From contig JAZQYH010000067.1 of assembly GCA_045633415.1 (NCBI GenBank), forward strand, positions 1 to 64,000: DNA of 64,000 nucleotides, in the 5' to 3' direction. The notes beneath the pieces were generated by a model, which made no database searches, was not told the origin of the DNA, and saw only the letters and a list, made by a program, of their open reading frames with translations. This document shows, in pieces, positions 23,986 through 31,708 of this stretch. The number at the start of each line of letters is the position of its first letter. Position 1 is the stretch's first letter. A program made the position numbers and the translations under genes. Source of the stretch: RGIG3102 sp045633415 (GTDB lineage: Bacteria; Bacillota; Clostridia; Oscillospirales; Ruminococcaceae).

Positions 23986-24827
23986 TCGTCTCCTTGGTTA
24001 GCAATGTTATGAACATATTTGCTAGGTGGAATTTTTTTGATTTTTTTGAATACACGTGAGAAATAGAACTGGTCAAAGAAACCAACAGAAACAGCTATCT
24101 GTGAAATGGAAAGATTACTGTTTTTTAGCAATTCGCAGGCTTCGTTTATACGGTACTCTGTAAGATAGTCAATAGGGGACTGATTCAGGTTTGATATAAA
24201 TACTCTGTACAGATGGCTGCGGCTGATACCTACAGCATTTGCAATATCATCTACGCTGATATCAGTAGAGTAGTTGAACTGAATATATTTAATTGCTTCA
24301 ACTACATAGTTTGACTGTGTTGCGGATGCAACAGAAGAAGTAAGACTGCTTTCTTCAATAAGTTTGGCAATAAAAAGGTAAAAATATCCCAGCATAGCTG
24401 CAGAATTGCTCATGCTATTGCCGCTGTTTGCATAAATCTGGTAAAGATATTCTTTACAAGCTTCAAAATCTTTTGGCGCATATACAGGCATATTGTCTTT
24501 AAAAGGCAGATTTGCCACTGCTTTCTGGGCGTATGTGCCGTTAAAACCAACCCAGTAATATTCCCATGGTTCATTTGTGTCAGCAACATAATGAACTACC
24601 TGTGAAGGTTTAATTAAAAACATTTCACCAGCTTTTATGTTATATGTCTTGCCGTTGCAGGTATACTGGCCCTTACCGGAAATTACAAAGTGAATCAGGT
24701 AATGGTCACGTACACCAGGTCCCCACAAATGTTTAGGAGGGCAACTCTGTAAACCGCTGCTGAATATAGCAAGACTGACATTATCTATGATTTCTTGTTT
24801 ATATGATTGTTTATATGGATTGTTCAT
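23982..24827 (-). CDS. AraC family transcriptional regulator
   Basis: 281 residues. The N-terminal half is a cupin-type ligand domain (VISGKGQYTCNGKTY and AGEMFLIKPSQVVHY, near 50-90). The C-terminal 100 residues carry two helix-turn-helix motifs, DDIANAVGISRSHLYRVF and ISQIAVSVGFFDQFYFSRVF, with the end PPSKYVHN. Such proteins usually activate sugar-utilisation genes. It leads a three-gene operon with a sugar-binding-like lipoprotein and rlmD, behind a TGGAGGAG ribosome binding site. Confidence 0.9.
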   Translation of the reverse strand: MNNPYKQSYKQEIIDNVSLAIFSSGLQSCPPKHLWGPGVRDHYLIHFVISGKGQYTCNGKTYNIKAGEMFLIKPSQVVHYVADTNEPWEYYWVGFNGTYAQKAVANLPFKDNMPVYAPKDFEACKEYLYQIYANSGNSMSNSAAMLGYFYLFIAKLIEESSLTSSVASATQSNYVVEAIKYIQFNYSTDISVDDIANAVGISRSHLYRVFISNLNQSPIDYLTEYRINEACELLKNSNLSISQIAVSVGFFDQFYFSRVFKKIKKIPPSKYVHNIANQGDE

Positions 24828-24855
24828 TTTAACTCCTCCAAATTCTCTCCACTAT

Positions 24856-24884
24856 ATAATAATGTATTTGATGCTAAAAATCAA
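24856..24884 (-). promoter_or_regulatory. SigA-type promoter of the araC operon
   Basis: On the minus strand TTGATT (24884-24879) and TATTAT (24861-24856) are 17 bases apart, about 28 bases before the araC start. The -35 overlaps the first of two 13-base direct repeats. Confidence 0.5.
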
Positions 24885-24942
24885 CAAAAATCCATATTAT
24901 TTTAAAATTTATTAATATTTATCTACAGCAATCAACAAAAAT
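24879..24942. repeat. Pair of 13-bp direct repeats upstream of araC
   Basis: AATCAACAAAAAT occurs at 24879-24891 and again at 24930-24942, start to start 51 bases, about five helical turns. One copy covers the predicted -35 of the araC promoter. Direct repeats spaced by whole turns are typical of AraC-family binding sites. Confidence 0.55.
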
Positions 24943-25030
24943 AAATAAAATTATGTACAGTAAAATCTTGGAAAATAAAATAAACAGATTAATCTGATAA
25001 TTATTTATCGGATATATCAATGGTTACAAA

Positions 25031-25054
25031 TAAAAAGCCCTGCAAAAGCAGGGC
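25031..25054 (-). terminator. Intrinsic terminator of the small Cys-motif gene
   Basis: Perfect stem GCCCTGC / GCAGGGC with an AAAA loop. Read on the minus strand it is followed by TTTTTA, 15 bases beyond the stop of the small gene at 25069. Confidence 0.85.
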
Positions 25055-25068
25055 AGAAAATACCATAA

Positions 25069-25299
25069 TTATAATTTGAAATCCTCAGCACTAAACTCTG
25101 GCAGTTCAGGTCTTCTTTTTGGAATTCTTTTGGTAGGCATATACACATATTTATTGCATGAATAAAAAGGCGATACAACACCTTTTTTATTGCAAAGAAT
25201 CATAGCGTTATCTCTTGAACGTGTGCCGTTAAGGCAGTATTCACAGGCAGGTTGAATATTGTTGCCAAATAATTTGTTTTTACTTTTGAATAATCCCAT
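25069..25299 (-). CDS. Small conserved protein with a four-cysteine motif
   Basis: 76 residues. CEYC near residues 19-22 and two further cysteines (ILCNKKGVV and YSCNKYVY) form a probable metal-binding quartet, followed by a basic KRIPKRRPELPEF tail. Similar small proteins are widespread in Clostridia, from memory, but have no assigned role. Good ribosome binding site (GAGGTGAG). Monocistronic with its own terminator. Confidence 0.7.
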   Translation of the reverse strand: MGLFKSKNKLFGNNIQPACEYCLNGTRSRDNAMILCNKKGVVSPFYSCNKYVYMPTKRIPKRRPELPEFSAEDFKL

Positions 25300-25332
25300 T
25301 TTAGCTCACCTCACTACAATTATACAGTATTA

Positions 25333-26376
25333 CTATCTGTTAGTAAACAGTTTGTTTTTATCAAGTATTTTAATTAACAACAGACAGATAATAAAAAGTG
25401 TAAACGAAAGTTCACCGCTGTAAGAATATGTTTTGAAAATAACACTATCGACAGACATTGTGTGGAAGGCAATGGGAAAAAGATTGATTAAGACAGAGAA
25501 AATTAGGAGACTTATTGGTGTATGTATGATTCTGCTTAAGAGTAAAGTCTTGATTAAAGATAAATTATCTGTAAAGTAATATACTTGACACAATGTGCAA
25601 ATCGGTAAAAAACTAAGTGCAATACAGAAAAAGTAGGAATTTAAACCATAAAATTCTGAAATTTTAATACAACCATAGGTTATTTCGGTAAAAATCGCAA
25701 AAATTACAGATAAAATATCATATTTATTAATGTAAAGTAAAATTGCTTCACATAAAGTTGAGAAGATTACTACAAATCCGCATACAGATAAAATGCTGTT
25801 TACTGAATTATTTATAGATTTTGCTATAGATGACGGCTTTTTATCGTTAGAAAAGTTTGCTGAAACAATGTTATATTTAAATGTGAAAGAAAGTAAAAAT
25901 GCTGAAATGATACTTGCAAGCATGGTTGAGATATACAAAAATAAACCGATAAAGTAATTATTTAGTAAACCGGCACCAACAGCAAATACACAGAAACCAA
26001 GTGAGTTGTTTATCATTGAAACACCTAAAACGGATAGAGCATTCTGGCTGTATCCGTTTTTCTTCATTTCATTCAGAAACTTTGCACCTATCGCAAAACC
26101 GCCTATCATAGACAGTACAAGATAACTGCTGTAATCTTTACTGTCTACTTTCATCAGTTTTGAATACCATCTCAACGGCAAACCTAAAAAATTCAGAATA
26201 TCATGCTGGTTTGCATAGTCAGCCAGAACCATAACGACAAATAAAGACGGTATAATATTTTCATAACAGATTAACAGGCTGTTCTTTACGCCTTGGATAA
26301 TTATGTATGGATTGGAAACAACAAACACAACAGTCAGCAAAAATAAAATTGGTTTTATGTATCTTTTAGTTATCAT
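25333..26376 (-). CDS. YlbJ-like sporulation membrane protein (nucleoside-recognition domain)
   Basis: 347 residues from the ATG at 26376, set by AGAGGTGCTGTT; the longer frame has no ribosome binding site and would run into the yqfC promoter region. Eight or nine membrane segments are visible. The family pattern is PSLFVVMVLADY near residue 45 and SMIGGFAIGAKFLNEM near 85, close to the YlbJ/SpoVV pattern in which a conserved GYPxGAK loop is followed by a nucleoside-recognition (Gate) domain. In B. subtilis YlbJ (SpoVV) is made in the mother cell and moves dipicolinate. Divergent from yqfC-yqfD, also sporulation genes, which fits. Confidence 0.65.
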   Translation of the reverse strand: MITKRYIKPILFLLTVVFVVSNPYIIIQGVKNSLLICYENIIPSLFVVMVLADYANQHDILNFLGLPLRWYSKLMKVDSKDYSSYLVLSMIGGFAIGAKFLNEMKKNGYSQNALSVLGVSMINNSLGFCVFAVGAGLLNNYFIGLFLYISTMLASIISAFLLSFTFKYNIVSANFSNDKKPSSIAKSINNSVNSILSVCGFVVIFSTLCEAILLYINKYDILSVIFAIFTEITYGCIKISEFYGLNSYFFCIALSFLPICTLCQVYYFTDNLSLIKTLLLSRIIHTPISLLIFSVLINLFPIAFHTMSVDSVIFKTYSYSGELSFTLFIICLLLIKILDKNKLFTNR

Positions 26377-26431
26377 AACAGCACCTCTTAAACAAATATA
26401 TATGATGTAAAAATGAATTTTAGGTGAGTTA

Positions 26432-26716
26432 ATGAAAATAAATATATTGGCTGAAATTTTACACGCCATCAAAGATATGTTTTCAAAAAGTGGCGGTGCT
26501 ACGCCAACATTACTTTTGTTGGATGTAAACGGTGTTCTTGCAATAGAAAGCTTTGCAAAAATGCTGAACTATAACGAAAAAGAGTTGTCTTTTATTTCTG
26601 GAAAAAAACAGATTTACATATATGGAGATAACTTATCTGTACTTTCCTTTGCCAAAGAGGGGTTGACGGTATCTGGAAAAATAGTAAAAATAGAACTTTT
26701 TGAGGTATATAAATGA
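26432..26716 (+). CDS. yqfC: Sporulation protein YqfC
   Basis: 94 residues of the YabP/YqfC family: LLLLDVNGVLAIESFAKMLNYNE in the middle and a GLTVSGKIVKIEL end. YqfC is a small SigE-controlled sporulation protein in B. subtilis, paired with YqfD as here. The stop overlaps the yqfD start (ATGA). Ribosome binding site TAGGTGAG. Confidence 0.85.
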   Translation: MKINILAEILHAIKDMFSKSGGATPTLLLLDVNGVLAIESFAKMLNYNEKELSFISGKKQIYIYGDNLSVLSFAKEGLTVSGKIVKIELFEVYK

Positions 26717-27843
26717 TACCAAAGATAAAAATTCGTATTTATTCTGGATTTTATAATGATTTTTTAAACTTTATTTGCGAGAATGACATTCCTGTTTTTA
26801 ATGTTCAGGCAGAAGAACTGGGAGTGGTAGCTGTCTGCTATGCCAGAGACTACAGAAAAATATGCAGATTAAGAAAAAGATTCCAGACAAAAATAAAAAT
26901 CATTTCAAAAAAAGGTATATGGTTTAAAATAAATAATCTGCTTGAAAGAAAAGGGATTTTTCTAGGTGGATTAATATTTTTAGCTATGATGTATTTGTTT
27001 TCTCTGGTTATATGGGACATCAATATAAATACTGTAGACAGTACACTTAAAAATGAAATTATAAGCGGGCTGTTCAATCAGGACATTTACCCCGGTGTAA
27101 TATATTCAGAAGAAAAGCTGAACAATGCTGAAAGCGCTATATTGGCAGTAAATGATAAAATAAGGTATATTTCATTAAATTTCTACAAAGGTGTTATTGA
27201 CTGTGAAATAAATGAAATTATACCAAGGGAAGATTATCTGTCAGGTCTTAAAAATGAAAATATTTATGCGCAGTTATCTGGTATTGTATCAGATATAAGG
27301 GTTTATGATGGCTACGCTGCTGTAGAATTGGGGCAGAGTGTAACAGAGGGGGATTTGATAGTATCCTCATTATTTGCAGACCGACATGGAAACCAGTACA
27401 CTAGCGAAACCAGAGCATATATCGAAGCAATATGTGATAAAAGCTACAGTATAGAAATTCCTTTTAAAAAGAATATTCAGATACTGACAGGGAAAAGCTA
27501 TACTGAAAGTATAGTTTATTTTCTCGGGAAAGAGATAACACCAAAAGGAAATAGTACAAATTATTATGAAAACAGTCTGGAAAAAACAGAACTTGAATAT
27601 CTGACAGTTATGGGATTCCATTTGCCTGCGTCAATAAAAAGGATATATCACTATGAAATGGAAAATATAAATCTGAAAACAGATAGCCTTACAGCAAGAA
27701 AAACAGCACAGCTGCAACTGGAACATATAATATCAGCTGATGATAAACTGAAACAGGAAATAAACAGACAATATGAATATGAAATCACAGAAACAGGACT
27801 TCTGGTATATTGTCATATAAACGGATACTATGAGATAACATAG
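26713..27843 (+). CDS. yqfD: Sporulation protein YqfD
   Basis: 376 residues. A soluble N-terminal 80 residues, one membrane segment at about 88-105 (GGLIFLAMMYLFSLVIW), then a long outside domain beginning with NTVDSTLKNEI, as in stage IV sporulation protein family members YqfD. Known in B. subtilis as SigE-dependent. The DNA reads more A-rich than neighbouring housekeeping genes. Coupled to yqfC by a four-base overlap and followed by phoH. Confidence 0.85.
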   Translation: MIPKIKIRIYSGFYNDFLNFICENDIPVFNVQAEELGVVAVCYARDYRKICRLRKRFQTKIKIISKKGIWFKINNLLERKGIFLGGLIFLAMMYLFSLVIWDININTVDSTLKNEIISGLFNQDIYPGVIYSEEKLNNAESAILAVNDKIRYISLNFYKGVIDCEINEIIPREDYLSGLKNENIYAQLSGIVSDIRVYDGYAAVELGQSVTEGDLIVSSLFADRHGNQYTSETRAYIEAICDKSYSIEIPFKKNIQILTGKSYTESIVYFLGKEITPKGNSTNYYENSLEKTELEYLTVMGFHLPASIKRIYHYEMENINLKTDSLTARKTAQLQLEHIISADDKLKQEINRQYEYEITETGLLVYCHINGYYEIT

Positions 27844-27909
27844 CATTTTATTTACTTATTTTTGATTATATGTTATACTTAATTATTAATAAAAATACGA
27901 GGTGACATT

Positions 27910-28926
27910 TTGGCGGAAAAACTTTTTGAAGTTCTGAACAACGATATAGCCCTGGCTATATGCGGTCCTTTCAATAACAACATTAACCATATGGAAAAGA
28001 CACTGAACAGTGCAATTATCTGTCGTGGTACCACATTCAAAGTAACCGGCGATGATGAAAGTGTAAACAATACTATCAGTGCACTAACTGCAATGGAAGA
28101 TTTATATAAACGTGGAACAGACCTTGATGAACAGGCTGTAAGATACTGTGTTTCTCTTGCTTTTGAAAATAACGGCAGCAAAGCCAGAGAACTTACAGGT
28201 GAGCTTGTTTTGCTTACATCAAGAGGCAAACCAATCAGAGCAAAAACTCTTGGTCAGAAAGAATATCTGAAAGCTATTGAAAAAAATTCAATCACTTTTG
28301 GTGTAGGTCCTGCTGGTACAGGTAAAACATACCTTGCAGTTGCAATGGCAGTAAAAGCTTTTAAAGCTGGCACAGTTTCGAGAATCATCCTTACACGACC
28401 AGCGGTTGAAGCAGGGGAAAGACTGGGCTTCCTTCCTGGTGATTTACAGAGCAAGGTTGACCCATATCTGAGACCACTTTATGATGGTCTGTTTGATATG
28501 ATGGGGGCAGAAGCTTTCCAGAAACTGGTTGAAAAAGGTGTAATCGAGGTTGCACCTCTTGCATATATGCGTGGCCGTACACTTGATGACAGCTTTATTA
28601 TTCTGGACGAGGCACAGAACACCACAAAAGAACAGATGAAAATGTTCCTTACACGTATGGGTATGGGTTCCAAAGTGGTTGTTACAGGTGACATTACACA
28701 GATAGACTTGCCACGGGAAAAGAAATCAGGCCTTAAGGATGCTATGCAGATTCTTAAAAATATAGATGATATTGCAATAGTTCGTTTAAGTGAAAAAGAC
28801 GTTGTACGTCATAAGTTGGTACAGGATATTGTAAAAGCTTATGAAAAAGCCGCCAGCGAAAAACCAAAATTTGAAAAACCAAGTTTTAATGACAGAAGGA
28901 CAGGTAAAAAATATTATGCCAAATAA
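27910..28926 (+). CDS. phoH: PhoH-like ATPase (PhoH/YqfE)
   Basis: 338 residues starting at TTG behind ACGAGGTGAC. Walker A is GPAGTGKTYLAVA near 127 and Walker B FIILDEAQNTT near 227, with TGDITQIDLPR near 258 (sensor region). PhoH proteins are helicase-like ATPases tied to RNA metabolism and usually sit beside ybeY, as here. In many Firmicutes pgpH (yqfF) lies between phoH and ybeY; here it does not. Confidence 0.9.
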   Translation: MAEKLFEVLNNDIALAICGPFNNNINHMEKTLNSAIICRGTTFKVTGDDESVNNTISALTAMEDLYKRGTDLDEQAVRYCVSLAFENNGSKARELTGELVLLTSRGKPIRAKTLGQKEYLKAIEKNSITFGVGPAGTGKTYLAVAMAVKAFKAGTVSRIILTRPAVEAGERLGFLPGDLQSKVDPYLRPLYDGLFDMMGAEAFQKLVEKGVIEVAPLAYMRGRTLDDSFIILDEAQNTTKEQMKMFLTRMGMGSKVVVTGDITQIDLPREKKSGLKDAMQILKNIDDIAIVRLSEKDVVRHKLVQDIVKAYEKAASEKPKFEKPSFNDRRTGKKYYAK

Positions 28927-29413
28927 AGTGTGGATTACTAATGAACAGAACAAAGTAGAGTTTACACCTGCAATGCGTCGCCTTATCAGAAGAAGCTGTA
29001 ATGCTGTTCTGGTAAATGAAGGAATGCTGTTTGACTGTGAAATTTCAGTTACTCTTGTAAGCAATGAAGAAATTGCACTTCTCAACGGTCAGTTCAGAAA
29101 CAAGCCTGTAGAAACAGACGTGCTGTCTTTCCCACTTGGCGATGGTGGTGCTTATGACGAAAACCCTGAAACAGGCGCTATTATGCTGGGTGATATTGTA
29201 ATCTCACTTGAAAAAGCACTTCAGCAGGCTGAAATGTATGGTCATTCAACAGCAAGGGAAGTGGCTTTCCTTACAGTTCATTCAATGCATCATCTTCTTG
29301 GCTATGACCATGAAAATGGCGGTGAAGAAGAAAGAATTATGAGAATGAAAGAAGAACAGGTTCTTGAAAAAATGGGCCTGCCAAGAATCGGCATTTCACG
29401 GACAGAAAAATAA
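28916..29413 (+). CDS. ybeY: Endoribonuclease YbeY (rRNA maturation)
   Basis: 165 residues from the ATG at 28916, the first Met that gives normal family length; it overlaps phoH by 11 bases. The zinc motif HxxxHxxGYDH is present as HSMHHLLGYDH near 124-134. YbeY matures the 16S rRNA 3-prime end and takes part in ribosome quality control. Followed after one base by dgkA. Confidence 0.92.
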   Translation: MPNKVWITNEQNKVEFTPAMRRLIRRSCNAVLVNEGMLFDCEISVTLVSNEEIALLNGQFRNKPVETDVLSFPLGDGGAYDENPETGAIMLGDIVISLEKALQQAEMYGHSTAREVAFLTVHSMHHLLGYDHENGGEEERIMRMKEEQVLEKMGLPRIGISRTEK

Positions 29414-29414
29414 T

Positions 29415-29882
29415 ATGATTACTAAATTTATAAAAAGTATGGGATATGCTTTAAAAGGTATATCTTTGGGTGTAAAAGAAGAGCGCAATATGCGTATAGA
29501 TATTGTAGCAATGCTTTTTATATGGTCTGTTATACCTTTTTACAATTTTACAAAAGGTGAAACAGCCCTCATCGTGCTGATTACCTTTATAATTCCTGCT
29601 TTTGAACTTATGAATACAGCCATTGAAAGAGCAGTGCACAAGCCTGATGCAGAGCATTGGATGCCTGCAGGCGATGCCAAGGATACAGCGGCTGGTGCAG
29701 TTTTTATTGCTGCCACAGGTGCTGTGGCAGTAGCCGCCATCATGCTTTTTGATATCGCTGTAATAAAACAAATTATCGCATTTTATACATCAGATATAAC
29801 ACATACGCTGTTTGCAGTTTTATTTGTGGCAGTGTCATATCTGTTTATAGTTATGGATTTATTTAAGAAAAAGGAAAAATAA
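29415..29882 (+). CDS. dgkA: Diacylglycerol/undecaprenol kinase family protein
   Basis: 155 residues from the ATG at 29415, one base after the ybeY stop. Three hydrophobic segments and the family signature ELMNTAIERAVH near 66 with GDAKDTAAGAVFIAA near 86. Gram-positive DgkA proteins phosphorylate undecaprenol (and diacylglycerol) at the membrane, recycling the cell-wall lipid carrier. Position between ybeY and era matches B. subtilis, without cdd. Confidence 0.9.
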   Translation: MITKFIKSMGYALKGISLGVKEERNMRIDIVAMLFIWSVIPFYNFTKGETALIVLITFIIPAFELMNTAIERAVHKPDAEHWMPAGDAKDTAAGAVFIAATGAVAVAAIMLFDIAVIKQIIAFYTSDITHTLFAVLFVAVSYLFIVMDLFKKKEK

Positions 29883-30779
29883 ATGAACTCTAAATCAATT
29901 TTTATCGCCCTTGTTGGCAAACCAAATGTAGGCAAATCTTCACTTATGAATCTTGTTCTGGGTGAAAAAATTGCCATCGTTACACAGAAACCACAGACAA
30001 CCCGTACAAGCATTACTGGTATACTTACAAAAGGTGTTACACAGTTTGTATTCATGGATACTCCGGGTATTCATACACCTAAAACAAAACTGGGTGAAAG
30101 AATGGTAAAAACAAGTACAAAAGCTATTGCTGATGTGGACCTTGCTGTAATGCTGTTTGAACCATATAATGAATTCAATGAAGCAGAGCTTGCTCTGATT
30201 GAAAATATCAAAAAAGCAAGAATTCCTGCTATTGCTGTACTTAACAAAAAAGATACTATCAAAAAAGAAGAAGATGCAGTTGAACAGTGTGCAAAAATCA
30301 AAGAACTGGGTGTTTTTGATGATGTAATGGTTATTTCTGCACGTGAAAATACAGGCGTAGATGAACTGATGGAAAAAATTGATAACTATGCTATGGAAGG
30401 CCCACATTACTTTGACGACGATGCAGTTACAAACATGCCAGAAAAAGTAATTGTAGCTGAAATAGTGCGTGAAAAACTTCTTCTTAATATGAGAGATGAA
30501 ATTCCACACGGTACAAATGTTGAAGTGGAATCCTTTAAAGAAAGAACAGATAAAAACCTTATAGATATCAGTGTTGTAATCTACTGTGAAAGAAAGAGCC
30601 ACAAAGGTATGATTATCGGTAAGCAGGGTACAATGCTGAAAAAGATTGGCTCACAGGCCAGAGCAGATATTGAAGAATTCCTCTCTGCAAAAGTTAATAT
30701 GCAGTGCTGGGTAAAAGTAAAAGAAGACTGGCGTGATTCAAACTATATCCTTAACGACTTCGGTTTCACAGAAGAATAA
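29883..30779 (+). CDS. era: GTPase Era
   Basis: 298 residues. GTPase motifs GKPNVGKSSLMN near 11, the switch region TRTSITGI, DTPGIHTPK near 60 and NKKD near 121, then SAREN. The C-terminal KH domain contains RKSHKGMIIGKQGTMLKKIG, which binds the 3-prime end of 16S rRNA. Era assists 30S assembly. It starts directly after the dgkA stop. Confidence 0.95.
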   Translation: MNSKSIFIALVGKPNVGKSSLMNLVLGEKIAIVTQKPQTTRTSITGILTKGVTQFVFMDTPGIHTPKTKLGERMVKTSTKAIADVDLAVMLFEPYNEFNEAELALIENIKKARIPAIAVLNKKDTIKKEEDAVEQCAKIKELGVFDDVMVISARENTGVDELMEKIDNYAMEGPHYFDDDAVTNMPEKVIVAEIVREKLLLNMRDEIPHGTNVEVESFKERTDKNLIDISVVIYCERKSHKGMIIGKQGTMLKKIGSQARADIEEFLSAKVNMQCWVKVKEDWRDSNYILNDFGFTEE

Positions 30780-30843
30780 GGTTTTATTTTCCAATGATAA
30801 TCTGTTTGTATCAGCATAAACTATCCCTAAAGGAGATGTTTAT

Positions 30844-31002
30844 ATGAATACAGACTACTGGCAGAAATTTGTTCGGACAGGCAGTGTGCAGGATTATCTG
30901 AATTACAGAAACAGTATTTTGGAAAAAGATAAAGACAATGGCAAATCAGAATATAAAAGCTACGGGAATAGTGATAAAAGAGTTAAAGACCAAAGAAAAT
31001 GA
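30844..31002 (+). CDS. yqzL: YqzL-like small protein between era and recO
   Basis: 52 residues behind a strong AAAGGAGATG ribosome binding site. The beginning, MNTDYWQKFVRTGSVQDYLN, follows the YqzL pattern (W-x-x-F-x-x-TG-x-x-x-x-YL) of the tiny protein found between era and recO in Bacillus and other Firmicutes. The C-terminal half is charged and overlaps the first 65 bases of recO in another frame. Function unknown. Confidence 0.75.
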   Translation: MNTDYWQKFVRTGSVQDYLNYRNSILEKDKDNGKSEYKSYGNSDKRVKDQRK

Positions 31003-31708
31003 CAAGATTATCACTGTTCTTTCAGCCGAATTAGGTGTAATCAATATTTATGTTAAAGGCGCTATGAGATTGAAAAATAAATTTCATAGCGCTACAGGTT
31101 TGTTTACATACAGTGAATTTATACTTTTTGAGTCCCGCTCATCAGACCTTTATCAGATAGATGAAGCCTCTGTTAAACATGTATTTCATCGGTTAAGCAG
31201 TAATGTGGAATATCTTGCACTTGCAATGTATATGTCCGAGCTTGTGTGTGAAGTGAATGTGCCAGACGATATGAACAACGAGATTCTGCGTTTGTTTTTA
31301 AATATGCTGCATGTACTCACAACAGGCAGATGGTCGGTTGCACTGTGCAAAGCCGCATTTGAAATGCGCTTGATGTGTGATACAGGTTTTCGTCCTAATC
31401 TGCTGGGGTGCAAAAAATGTGCAGAATTTGAAAAAGATGTATTTTATTTCGACACAGAAAACGGCGAAATAGTGTGTACAAGCTGTTGGAAGCCATACGA
31501 TGTGGGGTATTTCATCGCAGAAATGCCATGTATCATGGCTTTAAGATATCTTGCTTATGCCGACCTTGATAAAATGTTTACCTTTAACATTACAGGTATT
31601 GCACTGCATCAGTTGCGTCGGATATGTGAAAGATATATACTTGAACATACTAAATACGATTATAAAACTTTGGAATTTTTTAAAAGTGTACACATAGAGG
31701 AGAAATAA
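30938..31708 (+). CDS. recO: DNA repair protein RecO
   Basis: 256 residues. An N-terminal OB fold (GIVIKELKTKENDKIITVL) and a helical domain with a four-cysteine zinc site, CKKC near 160 and CTSC near 181. RecO loads RecA onto SSB-coated DNA with RecR. The ATG lies inside the end of yqzL; no alternative start gives a normal N terminus. Its stop abuts mutS2. Confidence 0.92.
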   Translation: MANQNIKATGIVIKELKTKENDKIITVLSAELGVINIYVKGAMRLKNKFHSATGLFTYSEFILFESRSSDLYQIDEASVKHVFHRLSSNVEYLALAMYMSELVCEVNVPDDMNNEILRLFLNMLHVLTTGRWSVALCKAAFEMRLMCDTGFRPNLLGCKKCAEFEKDVFYFDTENGEIVCTSCWKPYDVGYFIAEMPCIMALRYLAYADLDKMFTFNITGIALHQLRRICERYILEHTKYDYKTLEFFKSVHIEEK

